Below the pieces are notes generated by a model, which was given only the letters and a program-made list of their open reading frames with translations, was not told the DNA's origin and did not search any database. From Paramacrobiotus metropolitanus (taxonomy: Eukaryota; Tardigrada; Eutardigrada; Parachela; Macrobiotidae), in NCBI RefSeq assembly GCF_019649055.1, contig NW_026570247.1, positions 1,304,001 to 1,316,659 of the forward strand: a DNA stretch of 12,659 nucleotides. Reading direction: 5' to 3'. Shown here piece after piece: positions 1 to 7,007 of the stretch. The position numbers were made by a program, and so were the translations under genes. Every line of letters begins with the position of its first letter. Within the stretch, counting starts at the first letter, position 1.

Positions 1-3000
1 GAAGATGAAGAAAACCCGCCATACAGAGAGACGGTGTGCAGATGTCTAAAGGTCAACTATCACATGGCAGACGGAGATGAGGGATACGTCCACGGTTTTA
101 TCATTGACCCGACGACCTATATGCCGATCCCGACAGCAGGAACGAATGCGACTCCTCAAGAAATTGATTGGCAAACGCAGAAGTCGTATAGTGACCTTAA
201 TAAGATCCTCAATCTCCTGCCAGAGGACCAGCGGAATGACACTGCTGCGAATATACAAGCAGTGATGAGTATCCTCAGGCACAGGGCCGAAGAAGACCGA
301 GCCTATTTGGTAGTCTTTTGGAAAGATGACGAAGGAAAGTGGAAATCACTCTTCGACTCCAAGGGCAAAGGGCTCTATTTTCCGGAAAACTTCCAATTTA
401 ACCCGACGGCGGAAGAGCACATTAAATATTACTCTGGTGACCCGCCGGCCCAAGCCGAAGCCATGGAGACTCAAGAAGAAATTGATAGGGGATCACCATG
501 TCGACGCATCGAATATAAATTCATGAATCAAGAAGGAAGAGAAGGATCCTCAGAATCAAGTGGTCGATCCTCAGACAGGACAAATGGTGTCAAACGCAGG
601 CTTCACTCCAGAAGAGGAAGAAGAGGAAACATCAAAACTTATGCAAGAGGTGGAGCAAGTGCAGGTCCTGCCACAAGAGGAAGAGCGCGAAGAATTCGAA
701 GCCATAACCGAAGTATTGGTTAACGTCATGATGCCAAGAGCACGCCAGGACGGGGCATATATGCGCCTGACGCACATCGACCCTTTCCATGGAGAAGTGT
801 ACAAGCAGCTTTACTTCGAGAGGCGAGACATGACTAAATTGTCGGGTGCGAAAGGTCAAGAAACCGGCTGAGAAGGGTCAGCCTGAACCAGTTAAAGCAG
901 AAGAGAAGGGTCACCAAGAAAAAGAAGAAACGAAAGGTCGAGACTAAGGAAAGACCGCAAGAACAGGAGGTCAAGAAAGAAGAGCATCTGACTCCTGTGA
1001 AGAAAGATGAAGAAGGAAAGAAAGAAGATCCGGAAGAAGAAAAGAAACCAGTAAAGTCACGGCACGAGGTGGCGCCAGTGAAACTTTGTCAGACAGCCAG
1101 AAGTTACTGGGAGTTATGGAAAGAAAAGAGAAAACCCGAATCGGACTCTGAGCCAGAACAATTGGCTATCAACGCAAAAGCAGGGTCGTCACAAGCCGAG
1201 ACCGACGAGAAGGGACAGAGGTCAATCACGCAAGGTGATGGAGGAAGCGATGACGATGCAGCCGATCTATGCGTCGACGATGAAAGAACGCAAGGACAAG
1301 GCTGATAAAGAGAAGAAGAAAAGGGATACTTCTGTCGAATCGGCGAAATCGGAAGTCAGCGTCGCATCGTCAAAGTCGTCAATAAAAGAGAAAGATACAA
1401 GAAAGAAAGGCCAGAGACACAAGAAAATCTGACCCCAGCTTGGCAGATTATGGATGCACAAGAAGAAACCAAAGGTCACTGCCAGGAACACTCTTATCGG
1501 ACGAGTCGACGCAGCTGACATCGTGAACTGGAGACCTGTCGAAGGGACAGCAGGTGGATTACACGGACGACGAATACGATGACCGATTCTTCGTCTGCGA
1601 GTCGAACGAACAAACAACAATCGAAGAAATTGACGAAATCCTCATCAGACAACAGCGGATTGGGGAAAGGCGACGAGATCAGTTACATCGAAATTCAGAA
1701 AGGACGTCAAGGCGTATTGCGAAGAGACGAATAAAAGACTGCCGCAGAGCAAGTACAACGCCGTCCTGGAATATGCAAGGAGCACAGGAAAAGTCCTCCA
1801 GAAACATCCGAAATATGGCTCCAAAGCGAAGCTGTACATCACCGGGAACAATAATGAGCGGAAGTTGGCTACAGCAAACGCAGATATCCGAGAACGGATT
1901 GAGCGCGCCATTATCGGGATGTGCAGTCCGATGGGCACGACGAAACACCGTATGGCACAGTTCATCAACGGAGTTTGGAGCAAAGAGAAGGGAAATGCTT
2001 CAATCATTGAAAGGTCACTCGGAAAGAGTATTAACACAGATGGTGGCGGAAAGAAGCTGCACACTACAAACCCTCATAAAGGTGTTACCATCAGATACAG
2101 CTCACTGAACGCCGTCCCAGAAGAATTGAGACAATACAAGAAGGAAGAGACAAGTGAAGATACGACCATTATATTGGATCCGAGACTCGATGCGGCATGC
2201 CCCATCTTGAGTCAGATTAAATTGGACAGTGAAAAAGCGGCAACTTCATCGAAAAAAGGGAAAGAAGAGCAAATAGAAGAATCAATGGTCATCGAAGAAA
2301 ATGTCGTTGAACAACAAGAGGCAGAAACGGTCGAGAAGGGCAAACCGAAACTGCATGCACCGAAATCAGCTGAAGAAGCGATTGCGTTGGTGGGACCACC
2401 GAAACCGATGTCAGTACCAGAAGCACTTGCGGCGGTTAGAAGTCAAAAGGCTAGCGGTGGACCCAGCTCAATGGAAAAAGTTAAAGGTCATCAGACTTTA
2501 GCACAAAGCGGAGCAGCGGAGAAAGGCCACCCGAGCTCGAGCCAAGAGAAGACGGTTCAGTCGCCGCCGCCCCCGAAGGAAGAAAAAGAAAAACCTTTCG
2601 AATTACTGGAGGAGGAAATTATCGACGGCAAACCAGCTTATATGACCGTTGATGACCTAAACGAAAACAATGTCCCGTGGATGACGATTTTCGCCGCGAT
2701 TGGTGCGGCTCCGTCAAGAGAAATGGATAAGACGGATATCGCCAAGGCGGTTAGTGACGCGGGAGTCAGCAGAACACAGGTCAATAAGATCATGAAAAGG
2801 GCATATAAGGAAGGGAAGATTGGCGTGAAATACACAAATACAGATGTACCCCAGCGGATTTACCCAAAGATGTGTCCTACATGGCGGTTCAATACGATTC
2901 AGGTCAAGAAAATATGAATGGCGACCGATTCAAAATCCAGAACGCACTGGATAGCTTGGTCAAGGACGGGACCATCAGAACATGGAAGAAAAACGGGATC

Positions 3001-3030
3001 GACCGTTATGACTGGATTGCGAAAGCATAA
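1..3030 (+). pseudogene. ORF1 copy A: multi-winged-helix, Lys/Glu-rich protein, reading frame broken
   Basis: No family name recognised. The frame is open from base 1, so the protein may begin upstream; the first in-frame ATG is at 64 (cacATGG, good context). The N-terminal part (64 to about 512) is a compact non-repetitive region that copy B lacks. After that the frame shifts several times relative to copy B: near 515-560, 805-860, 930-995, 1030-1120, 1215-1235, 1430-1555, 1640-1660 and 2026-2055, and through a loss of about 107 bp near 2848-2862. The last piece is in the frame ending at TAA 3028-3030. Between breaks the encoded sequence matches copy B, including three of the winged-helix-like regions; the wing of the Z-alpha-like one is lost in the 107-bp deletion. 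Differences are mostly one- to few-base indels in purine runs, with few substitutions, so sequencing error is at least as likely as true decay. ORF2 follows 353 bp downstream on the same strand. Confidence 0.7.
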
Positions 3031-3041
3031 AGAGCAGAGCA

Positions 3042-3067
3042 TGTGTGGGAGGAAGGTCCACCACACA
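3042..3067 (+). other. Hairpin, 7-bp stem TGTGTGG/CCACACA
   Basis: Arms 3042-3048 and 3061-3067 pair perfectly. The 12-base loop contains AAGGTC, a partial octamer. It lies 11 bases after the ORF1 stop. Confidence 0.65.
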
Positions 3068-3105
3068 AGATGAAGTTAACATGAATCAGAAACGAGAAGG
3101 AATAC

Positions 3106-3139
3106 GCAGAGCGTGACTTACTTTCGAACCACACTCTGC
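3106..3139 (+). other. Hairpin, GCAGAG-GTG / CAC-CTCTGC
   Basis: Arms 3106-3115 and 3130-3139 pair over nine positions with one C-A mismatch. The 14-base loop is 3116-3129. Confidence 0.6.
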
Positions 3140-3152
3140 AAGAAGAGTTGAA

Positions 3153-3190
3153 TTAGCGAAGGGGCTAAAGTACTTAGCGAATGGGCTAAG
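3153..3190 (+). repeat. Tandem twin hairpins TTAGC-GAAnGG-GCTAA
   Basis: Hairpin one uses TTAGC 3153-3157 and GCTAA 3164-3168, loop GAAGGG. Hairpin two uses CTTAGC 3173-3178 and GCTAAG 3185-3190, loop GAATGG. Copy B has only one, consistent with collapse or duplication between these near-identical units. Confidence 0.65.
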
Positions 3191-3208
3191 ATGGGAAAGG
3201 TCACCCAT
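3191..3208 (+). other. Hairpin displaying AAAGGTCA as its whole loop
   Basis: ATGGG 3191-3195 pairs with CCCAT 3204-3208, and the eight loop bases are exactly AAAGGTCA. The same hairpin is at 10654-10671 in copy B. Confidence 0.7.
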
Positions 3209-3233
3209 ACAGTCGAGAATGGTCCAGTTAAAG

Positions 3234-3249
3234 GATGACAAAGGTCATC
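3234..3249 (+). other. Hairpin GATGAC-AAAG-GTCATC containing the octamer
   Basis: A 6-bp perfect stem with a 4-base loop. The octamer at 3240-3247 is split between loop and 3' arm, so its exposure here differs from the hairpin just upstream. Confidence 0.65.
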
Positions 3250-3289
3250 ATGAAAGAGCAACGAAAAAGTCTCAGCTCAGCACTGAATA

Positions 3290-3306
3290 GCCTAGTTACC
3301 ATAGGC
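3290..3306 (+). other. Hairpin GCCTA-GTTACCA-TAGGC
   Basis: A 5-bp stem with a 7-base loop beginning GTTAC. A weaker CGTT/AACG pairing (3317-3320 with 3331-3334) follows just before the octamer at 3336. Confidence 0.55.
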
Positions 3307-3383
3307 GTAAAATAGGCGTTGAGAAGGGTTAACGTAAAGGTCATAGCATTATAATGTTTGAGATTGCAGGCTGAGACATCAAA

Positions 3384-6083
3384 ATGGCTGAACGGAGCCA
3401 ATCCAACCAGAACGCGGCGAAAAAGGGACAGAGACCAGCTGTAAAGAAGGTCACGGGAGATCCTTTGACGAATTACAACGAGGACTGCCCGGACTGTAAA
3501 CGAAACAACATCCTGTCGAACGAACGTTTCCCATGCTGGACTTGCGTGGTGGCAGTACCGAACCAAGCAGTGGTGGTACCAGAAGAGGCGAGAAGGGGTA
3601 ACCTCGATGTGTTCCGGCATTTGGTTACGGGAGACACATGGATGAAACTGTCACCAGAAGACCGGATGATTTTGGAAGATAAGTACAGAATGTGGGTCGG
3701 ACGCAGACCGGGTTGGGATATCACCCTTGAACCACCGAAGACACCAGAAGCGGATGCGTTCAGAAAGAAGTTTGAAGAAGACACGATGAGAATGGTACAG
3801 GAAAAGCGCGAGGCAGAGCGAAAGCGGCTAGAAGAAAAAGAGAAAGCTGCGGCAGAGAAGGGTTTAGCCGAAGCAGCTAAAGGTCATACACCTGCCCCAT
3901 TTGCGATATTGAAGAAACAAGATGAAGGAGAAGCAGCTGTAATCAGACAGTCGCTGATACAGCAGATTGACATCATCTTGCAAGATCCACTCGCGGTATC
4001 GAAAGAGGAATACAAAATCTTCCTGGATGAAAAGGTCAACCTGACGAAAGGAAATAGACCGTCCCAGGTTATCAAAATTGCGATTGAAGAACGAATCGAC
4101 AGGATGAGAAATTTCCGAAAACGGGAGAAAGATGTGGTTGAGGCCCTTCGGAACTTCAAGAAAGAGGAGTTCAAACGCCCAAAATCGCCTCAAAGAGATG
4201 ATCACAACCGCGGCTATGAAAGGTCATCAGACCGCTCCCGAGAAAGGTCATGGGATAGACATTATAACGACCGATACAGTGGATACGCGAGAGATACGCG
4301 TACGTCGGAGCAAAAGAGAAGGGATGAAGAACGTATCCGACGTGAAAAAGAACAAAGAGAAAAGCGCCGCCAAGAAGAAGCGGAAGAAAAGCGCTTGGCG
4401 GAGGAATACAGGAAAATCAACGAAACCTGTAACAGGCAGCAGGAGAAGGAACGGGCTGCTAAGGAAACGCAGAATCGCGATTCACAGAATCGAGAAGGAA
4501 GAAGTGAGGGCTCGAGTAAATCAACATCCTCAAAGGGGCCATACGATCAAGAGTGGGCCCAGGATAACTTGAATATGGATGATTATGAGTTTGGAGATAA
4601 ATCTTACAACAGTAAAAGGTCATCCAGCTCAGAAAGCCACCGCACGCCTAAGAGCCCGCGCAGAATGCAATCAGTAGTTCATTCTGTTTGTTCAACGTTC
4701 AAGTCAGCCGAGAAACAACCGGCACAGCAGATGGATGAGGTCATGGAATGTAGTCCAGCATCCTCAAATGTCATTGAAGTCCATGGAGACGAGGACATGC
4801 GACCGTCGAGACGAAACATCATCTTCGATCTTGAGCATCAGCTTACAAGCGCGGAGACGGCGAGTAATGCACCGCCAGAATCAGATTCAGAGAAGGGCGA
4901 CCAGAAAGGTCAATCAAAGGTCACCGCTCCGAGGAGACATTCCCTCTTAACCATCGAGCTGGTATATGAAATGAACGACATCATGGAGCAAACGAACGAG
5001 ATCTGCCGTTCGGTGGGCATCGCGCCAGATAGCAAGGATGAATTCGACAAAGTTTATTGGCTTCTCATGAACTTGCGCCAGGTCATCAACGACTCGGGAT
5101 ACGCGAAAGAGTACGAGTATGGCCAATGGGAAGACCTGATCATTACGCAAGAATCGGCGAATCTTCATTACTTCCCGACGAGAGAATGTGGCCTTGTCAG
5201 TTTGATCGACCTGAGTCTCTTGGAAACACCGTTGGACACACCGGATCCAACAGGAATGACACAGTTCCAATACAGAGACATCAAGGAAAGACGTCTGCAC
5301 GTAGCACAATTCGTATTGCGCCATGTGAATCCGGCGTTGAGACTCCTCGCAGGAAGGGCTGCGTTAGGATTAGTAGTTAAACCAGACTCCCCGCCTGATC
5401 ACCGTGCTACGATCCAAAAGATTTTCGCAGCAAGGCTTGGCCATTATGAATCGCATCACCAGCTGCGAAAGAGCGCTCAAAGAGGTATAGAGATACCGCC
5501 AGCACTGACCGCGCAAGTTATAAAGCTGGGAATGCCTGTTAAGAACTTTAACTCCTCGGAAACGGCCAAGAGGCAGCTGAAGGACGTCCAGAGAGCAATG
5601 AATTTCGACGAAAGTCTGAGACGTCAAGCGAAAATGCATGCCCACCGATGTGCGGAAAGAATCAGAATCACGATGGGTACGAGATTCATCCAGCCATCCG
5701 ACTTCGTCTATGATTTCATCCAAGAAATCAGCGTAAATAGAAGCAGCTACCGTCCAGAGCTTGCGAGACAGCCGCAGGAAAATGAAATGAAACGAAGAGG
5801 ACGAAGAAACCAACAGCTGCATTTGGACTATGTCGAATTGTGCAAAAGGTCACGCGATAATCCATACGATGAAGGATTAAGAGCGCGAATGGTCGACGCT
5901 CGAGATCATCTGATCCGTATTCAGCGCAGACGTGACCGAAATCGGCACAGTGGTGCTAGCAGCCGGAGCGAAGGAGATGAGCTGCCTGAGAGGGAAAAGG
6001 AACCCCGGGATCGAACGTCTGATCAGAATGAAAAACAAAGACGTTTCGATCGGAACCGCGACAATGGTTCAAATGATCAGTGA
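3384..6083 (+). CDS. ORF2 copy A: 899-aa zinc-ribbon-like, RS/coiled-coil basic protein, function unknown
   Basis: Intact frame from ATG 3384 (catcaaaATGG) to TGA 6081-6083; no family recognised. In order: a basic N-terminus; a CX2C-X12-CX2C cluster at residues 35-54 that could bind zinc; a helical, highly charged stretch at about 128-166; a conserved-looking helical region at about 185-260; an Arg/Ser/Asp-rich segment at about 265-300 resembling RS-type RNA-binding tails; a long Glu/Arg/Lys coiled coil at about 300-350; a Ser-rich linker at about 365-440; a non-repetitive, probably globular region at about 519-790; and a strongly basic Arg/Asp-rich tail to the end. I see no signal peptide or membrane segment. 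This layout suggests an RNA- or chromatin-associated protein, which is inference. The gene carries eight exact AAAGGTCA octamers in all three codon phases. A reverse copy of the octamer starts at the first base after the stop. Confidence 0.8.
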   Translation: MAERSQSNQNAAKKGQRPAVKKVTGDPLTNYNEDCPDCKRNNILSNERFPCWTCVVAVPNQAVVVPEEARRGNLDVFRHLVTGDTWMKLSPEDRMILEDKYRMWVGRRPGWDITLEPPKTPEADAFRKKFEEDTMRMVQEKREAERKRLEEKEKAAAEKGLAEAAKGHTPAPFAILKKQDEGEAAVIRQSLIQQIDIILQDPLAVSKEEYKIFLDEKVNLTKGNRPSQVIKIAIEERIDRMRNFRKREKDVVEALRNFKKEEFKRPKSPQRDDHNRGYERSSDRSRERSWDRHYNDRYSGYARDTRTSEQKRRDEERIRREKEQREKRRQEEAEEKRLAEEYRKINETCNRQQEKERAAKETQNRDSQNREGRSEGSSKSTSSKGPYDQEWAQDNLNMDDYEFGDKSYNSKRSSSSESHRTPKSPRRMQSVVHSVCSTFKSAEKQPAQQMDEVMECSPASSNVIEVHGDEDMRPSRRNIIFDLEHQLTSAETASNAPPESDSEKGDQKGQSKVTAPRRHSLLTIELVYEMNDIMEQTNEICRSVGIAPDSKDEFDKVYWLLMNLRQVINDSGYAKEYEYGQWEDLIITQESANLHYFPTRECGLVSLIDLSLLETPLDTPDPTGMTQFQYRDIKERRLHVAQFVLRHVNPALRLLAGRAALGLVVKPDSPPDHRATIQKIFAARLGHYESHHQLRKSAQRGIEIPPALTAQVIKLGMPVKNFNSSETAKRQLKDVQRAMNFDESLRRQAKMHAHRCAERIRITMGTRFIQPSDFVYDFIQEISVNRSSYRPELARQPQENEMKRRGRRNQQLHLDYVELCKRSRDNPYDEGLRARMVDARDHLIRIQRRRDRNRHSGASSRSEGDELPEREKEPRDRTSDQNEKQRRFDRNRDNGSNDQ

Positions 6084-6105
6084 TGACCTTTAGGGCATCG
6101 CTGCT

Positions 6106-6135
6106 GTGCTAGTTACGGCCATCAGTCGGCAGCAC
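6106..6135 (+). other. Core hairpin 1 (AGTTACGG...CGGC)
   Basis: Outer arms GTGCT 6106-6110 and AGCAC 6131-6135 pair perfectly. The inner 20 bases run from AGTTACGGCC to AGTCGGC. Confidence 0.7.
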
Positions 6136-6256
6136 GAGAATGGTAGTCAAGGTACAGTATTAGGGCGAAGGAGACGCAACTTTTTGAACTGTCATACCGT
6201 TCGTGTTTTGTTGTTTTCAGAATTTTGTTGCAGGGGATCAAGGCGATCTGCAGTAT

Positions 6257-6284
6257 GGGGAGTTACGGAGGTCATCCGGCCCTC
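6257..6284 (+). other. Core hairpin 2 (AGTTACGG...CGGC)
   Basis: Outer arms GGGG 6257-6260 and CCTC 6281-6284 pair with one G-U. Inner bases 6261-6280 contain CGG/CCG around AGGTCAT, so a partial octamer sits in the loop. Confidence 0.65.
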
Positions 6285-6289
6285 GAAGC

Positions 6290-6320
6290 AGGAAGAGTAA
6301 CGGCGTTAACCGGCCTTCCT
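6290..6320 (+). other. Core hairpin 3 (AGTAACGG...CGGC)
   Basis: Outer arms AGGAAG 6290-6295 and CTTCCT 6315-6320 pair perfectly. The inner 19 bases match hairpin 6 except for one base (AGTAACGG versus AGTTACGG). Confidence 0.7.
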
Positions 6321-6343
6321 CATTACATTTAAACGTCACTTCT

Positions 6344-6379
6344 AGAGTGTAGTTGCGGCCTACCTAGTCGGCACATTCT
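6344..6379 (+). other. Core hairpin 4 (AGTTGCGG...CGGC)
   Basis: Outer arms AGAGTGT 6344-6350 and ACATTCT 6373-6379 pair over seven positions with one G-U. The inner 22 bases resemble hairpin 1 (CGGCC then TAGTCGGC). Confidence 0.7.
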
Positions 6380-6452
6380 TAAGGAATGTCAGAAGCCACA
6401 AGGGTGAAAAAGAGAAAGAGTTCAAGAAAATAGGGGTAAAAACTTTTAGAAG

Positions 6453-6480
6453 TTGAGGTTACGGCGATAACCGGCCTCAG
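6453..6480 (+). other. Core hairpin 5 (GTTACGG...CGGC)
   Basis: Outer arms TTGAG 6453-6457 and CTCAG 6476-6480 pair with one terminal U-G. The inner part is GTTACGGCGATAACCGGC, where GTTA and TAAC can also pair. Confidence 0.7.
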
Positions 6481-6485
6481 AAGAA

Positions 6486-6512
6486 GAGGAGTTACGGCGT
6501 TAACCGGCCCTC
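6486..6512 (+). other. Core hairpin 6 (AGTTACGG...CGGC)
   Basis: Outer arms GAGG 6486-6489 and CCTC 6509-6512 pair perfectly. The inner 19 bases run from AGTTACGGCG to ACCGGC. Confidence 0.7.
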
Positions 6513-6536
6513 GAACCTGGTAAGGAAAAGAAGAAA

Positions 6537-6556
6537 AGTGCGCGTCAATTAGCACT
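6537..6556 (+). other. Hairpin AGTGC/GCACT
   Basis: Arms 6537-6541 and 6552-6556 pair perfectly around a 10-base loop. It lacks the shared core of the six hairpins upstream. Confidence 0.45.
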
Positions 6557-6618
6557 AAAGGAAAGGAAAGGATGTGCGACAGAAGAAAATGGTTGAGAAG
6601 ATGGATGACCTTTATCAG

Positions 6619-6666
6619 GGAGGCAAGCAGAATTGCTTGAAAGCCAAAAATCGGCTAAGTCCCTCC
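6619..6666 (+). other. Three-way-junction element 1
   Basis: GGAGG 6619-6623 pairs with CCTCC 6662-6666 and encloses two hairpins: CAAGCA-GAAT-TGCTTG (6624-6639) and AGCC-7-GGCT (6642-6656). TGACCTTT lies directly on both sides (6606 and 6668). Confidence 0.7.
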
Positions 6667-6816
6667 ATGACCTTTAATATGGAACTTATGACGGAAATGG
6701 ATGACCTTTTGGGATCGTCACCGCCCAATTGAGTCGCACATCAGATGAGAAAGGATGACCTTTGAGAACTTCACTGCTCAAGAGAGTCATCAAGAAAAAG
6801 AGAATGACCTTACCAG

Positions 6817-6854
6817 GGAGGAAGCATTAAGCTTGTCTTTCAAGACGTCCCTCC
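6817..6854 (+). other. Three-way-junction element 2
   Basis: Same closing stem as element 1, GGAGG 6817-6821 with CCTCC 6850-6854. It encloses AAGC-ATTAA-GCTT (6822-6834) and GTCT-TTCA-AGAC (6835-6846). The flanks CAGGGAGG and GTCCCTCCATG are shared, while the inner hairpins have unrelated sequence yet still pair. A TGACCTTA precedes it at 6805. Confidence 0.7.
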
Positions 6855-6881
6855 ATGTCCAAGAGGAAGAATCTCATTTGA

Positions 6882-6962
6882 CAGAAGTCGTACTTTGATA
6901 CGCAATTATTCCAAAGATGAAGAAGCAGTATTCAGAAGTCGTACTTGATACGCACCTATTCC
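6882..6962 (+). repeat. Two direct copies of a 30-base hairpin-forming repeat
   Basis: Copies at 6882-6912 and 6933-6962 both begin CAGAAGTCGTACTT, continue with GATACGCA and end TATTCC or TTATTCC. In each, CGTA pairs with TACG around a 5-6 base loop. A 20-base spacer separates them. Confidence 0.75.
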
Positions 6963-6995
6963 TAAAGCGGATCTCTCATTGTGATGAAAAAGATT

Positions 6996-7007
6996 GCTCA
7001 ATAGAGC
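6996..7007 (+). other. Small hairpin GCTC-AATA-GAGC
   Basis: A 4-bp perfect stem, extendable by two U-G pairs on the + strand, between the 30-base repeats and the last TGACCTTT. Confidence 0.4.

Larger units (their letters stand above)
3031..3383 (+). promoter_or_regulatory. Structured intercistronic region, copy A
   Basis: This 353-bp gap between ORF1 and ORF2 has no convincing ORF. It holds a chain of seven short hairpins and three AAAGGTCA octamers (3196, 3240, 3336), plus the palindrome CATTATAATG at 3347-3356. ATTGCAG at 3363-3369, 14 bases before the ORF2 ATG, could be a cis- or trans-splice acceptor. The region could help internal initiation, trans-splicing or RNA processing; none of these is shown by the sequence alone. 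Confidence 0.55.
313..5222 (+). repeat. Large direct duplication, copy A segment
   Basis: This segment is matched by 7670-12659. The offset is 7357 at the left end, 7464 at the ORF2 start and 7440 near 4611/12051, because of indels. Long tracts look identical (313-508, most of 2060-2840, 3384-4235, 4410-4935). Differences cluster at 513-1640, 2026-2055, 2846-2900 and in the intercistronic region. Near identity implies a very recent event or an assembly duplicate. Confidence 0.95.
48..5852 (+). repeat. Dispersed AAAGGTCA octamers, all on + strand (16 copies, copy A)
   Basis: Exact copies start at 48, 851, 1471, 2010, 2483, 3196, 3240, 3336, 3879, 4031, 4219, 4243, 4615, 4905, 4916 and 5845. 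Chance expectation for one octamer in 6 kb at equal base use is about 0.1. Near variants add more (AAGGGTCA at 873 and 906, GAAGGTCA at 3446). The nearest reverse matches in the same interval are TGACCTTA at 192 and TGACCTAA near 2653. The sequence equals the NBRE half-site bound by NR4A nuclear receptors, but the orientation bias argues against simple duplex-DNA binding. Confidence 0.9.

Noticed and set aside
1645-2064. Long minus-strand frames opposite ORF1 and ORF2
   Set aside because: They lie antisense to better-supported + strand frames, are preserved only where those are, and show hydrophobic, Cys/Ser/Phe-rich content typical of antisense shadows of Lys/Glu-rich genes.
3363-3369. ATTGCAG as a splice or trans-splice acceptor before ORF2
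   Set aside because: The position is plausible, but a 7-base match alone is too weak to annotate as a site.
48-5852. AAAGGTCA as NR4A-type nuclear receptor sites (NBRE)
   Set aside because: The sequence match is exact, but receptor binding to duplex DNA does not explain strand polarity, the flip at the stop codon, or the spread through coding frames.
64-6083. LTR retrotransposon gag or RNA-virus capsid genes
   Set aside because: No polymerase, protease, integrase, CCHC knuckle or long terminal repeats are visible; the duplication is head-to-tail of coding sequence, not terminal repeats.
6151-6220. Possible 70-base intron (GTACAG...TTGTTTTCAG)
   Set aside because: The T-rich acceptor looks like those of small invertebrate introns, but the donor is weak, no reading frame is joined, and there is no second copy to compare.
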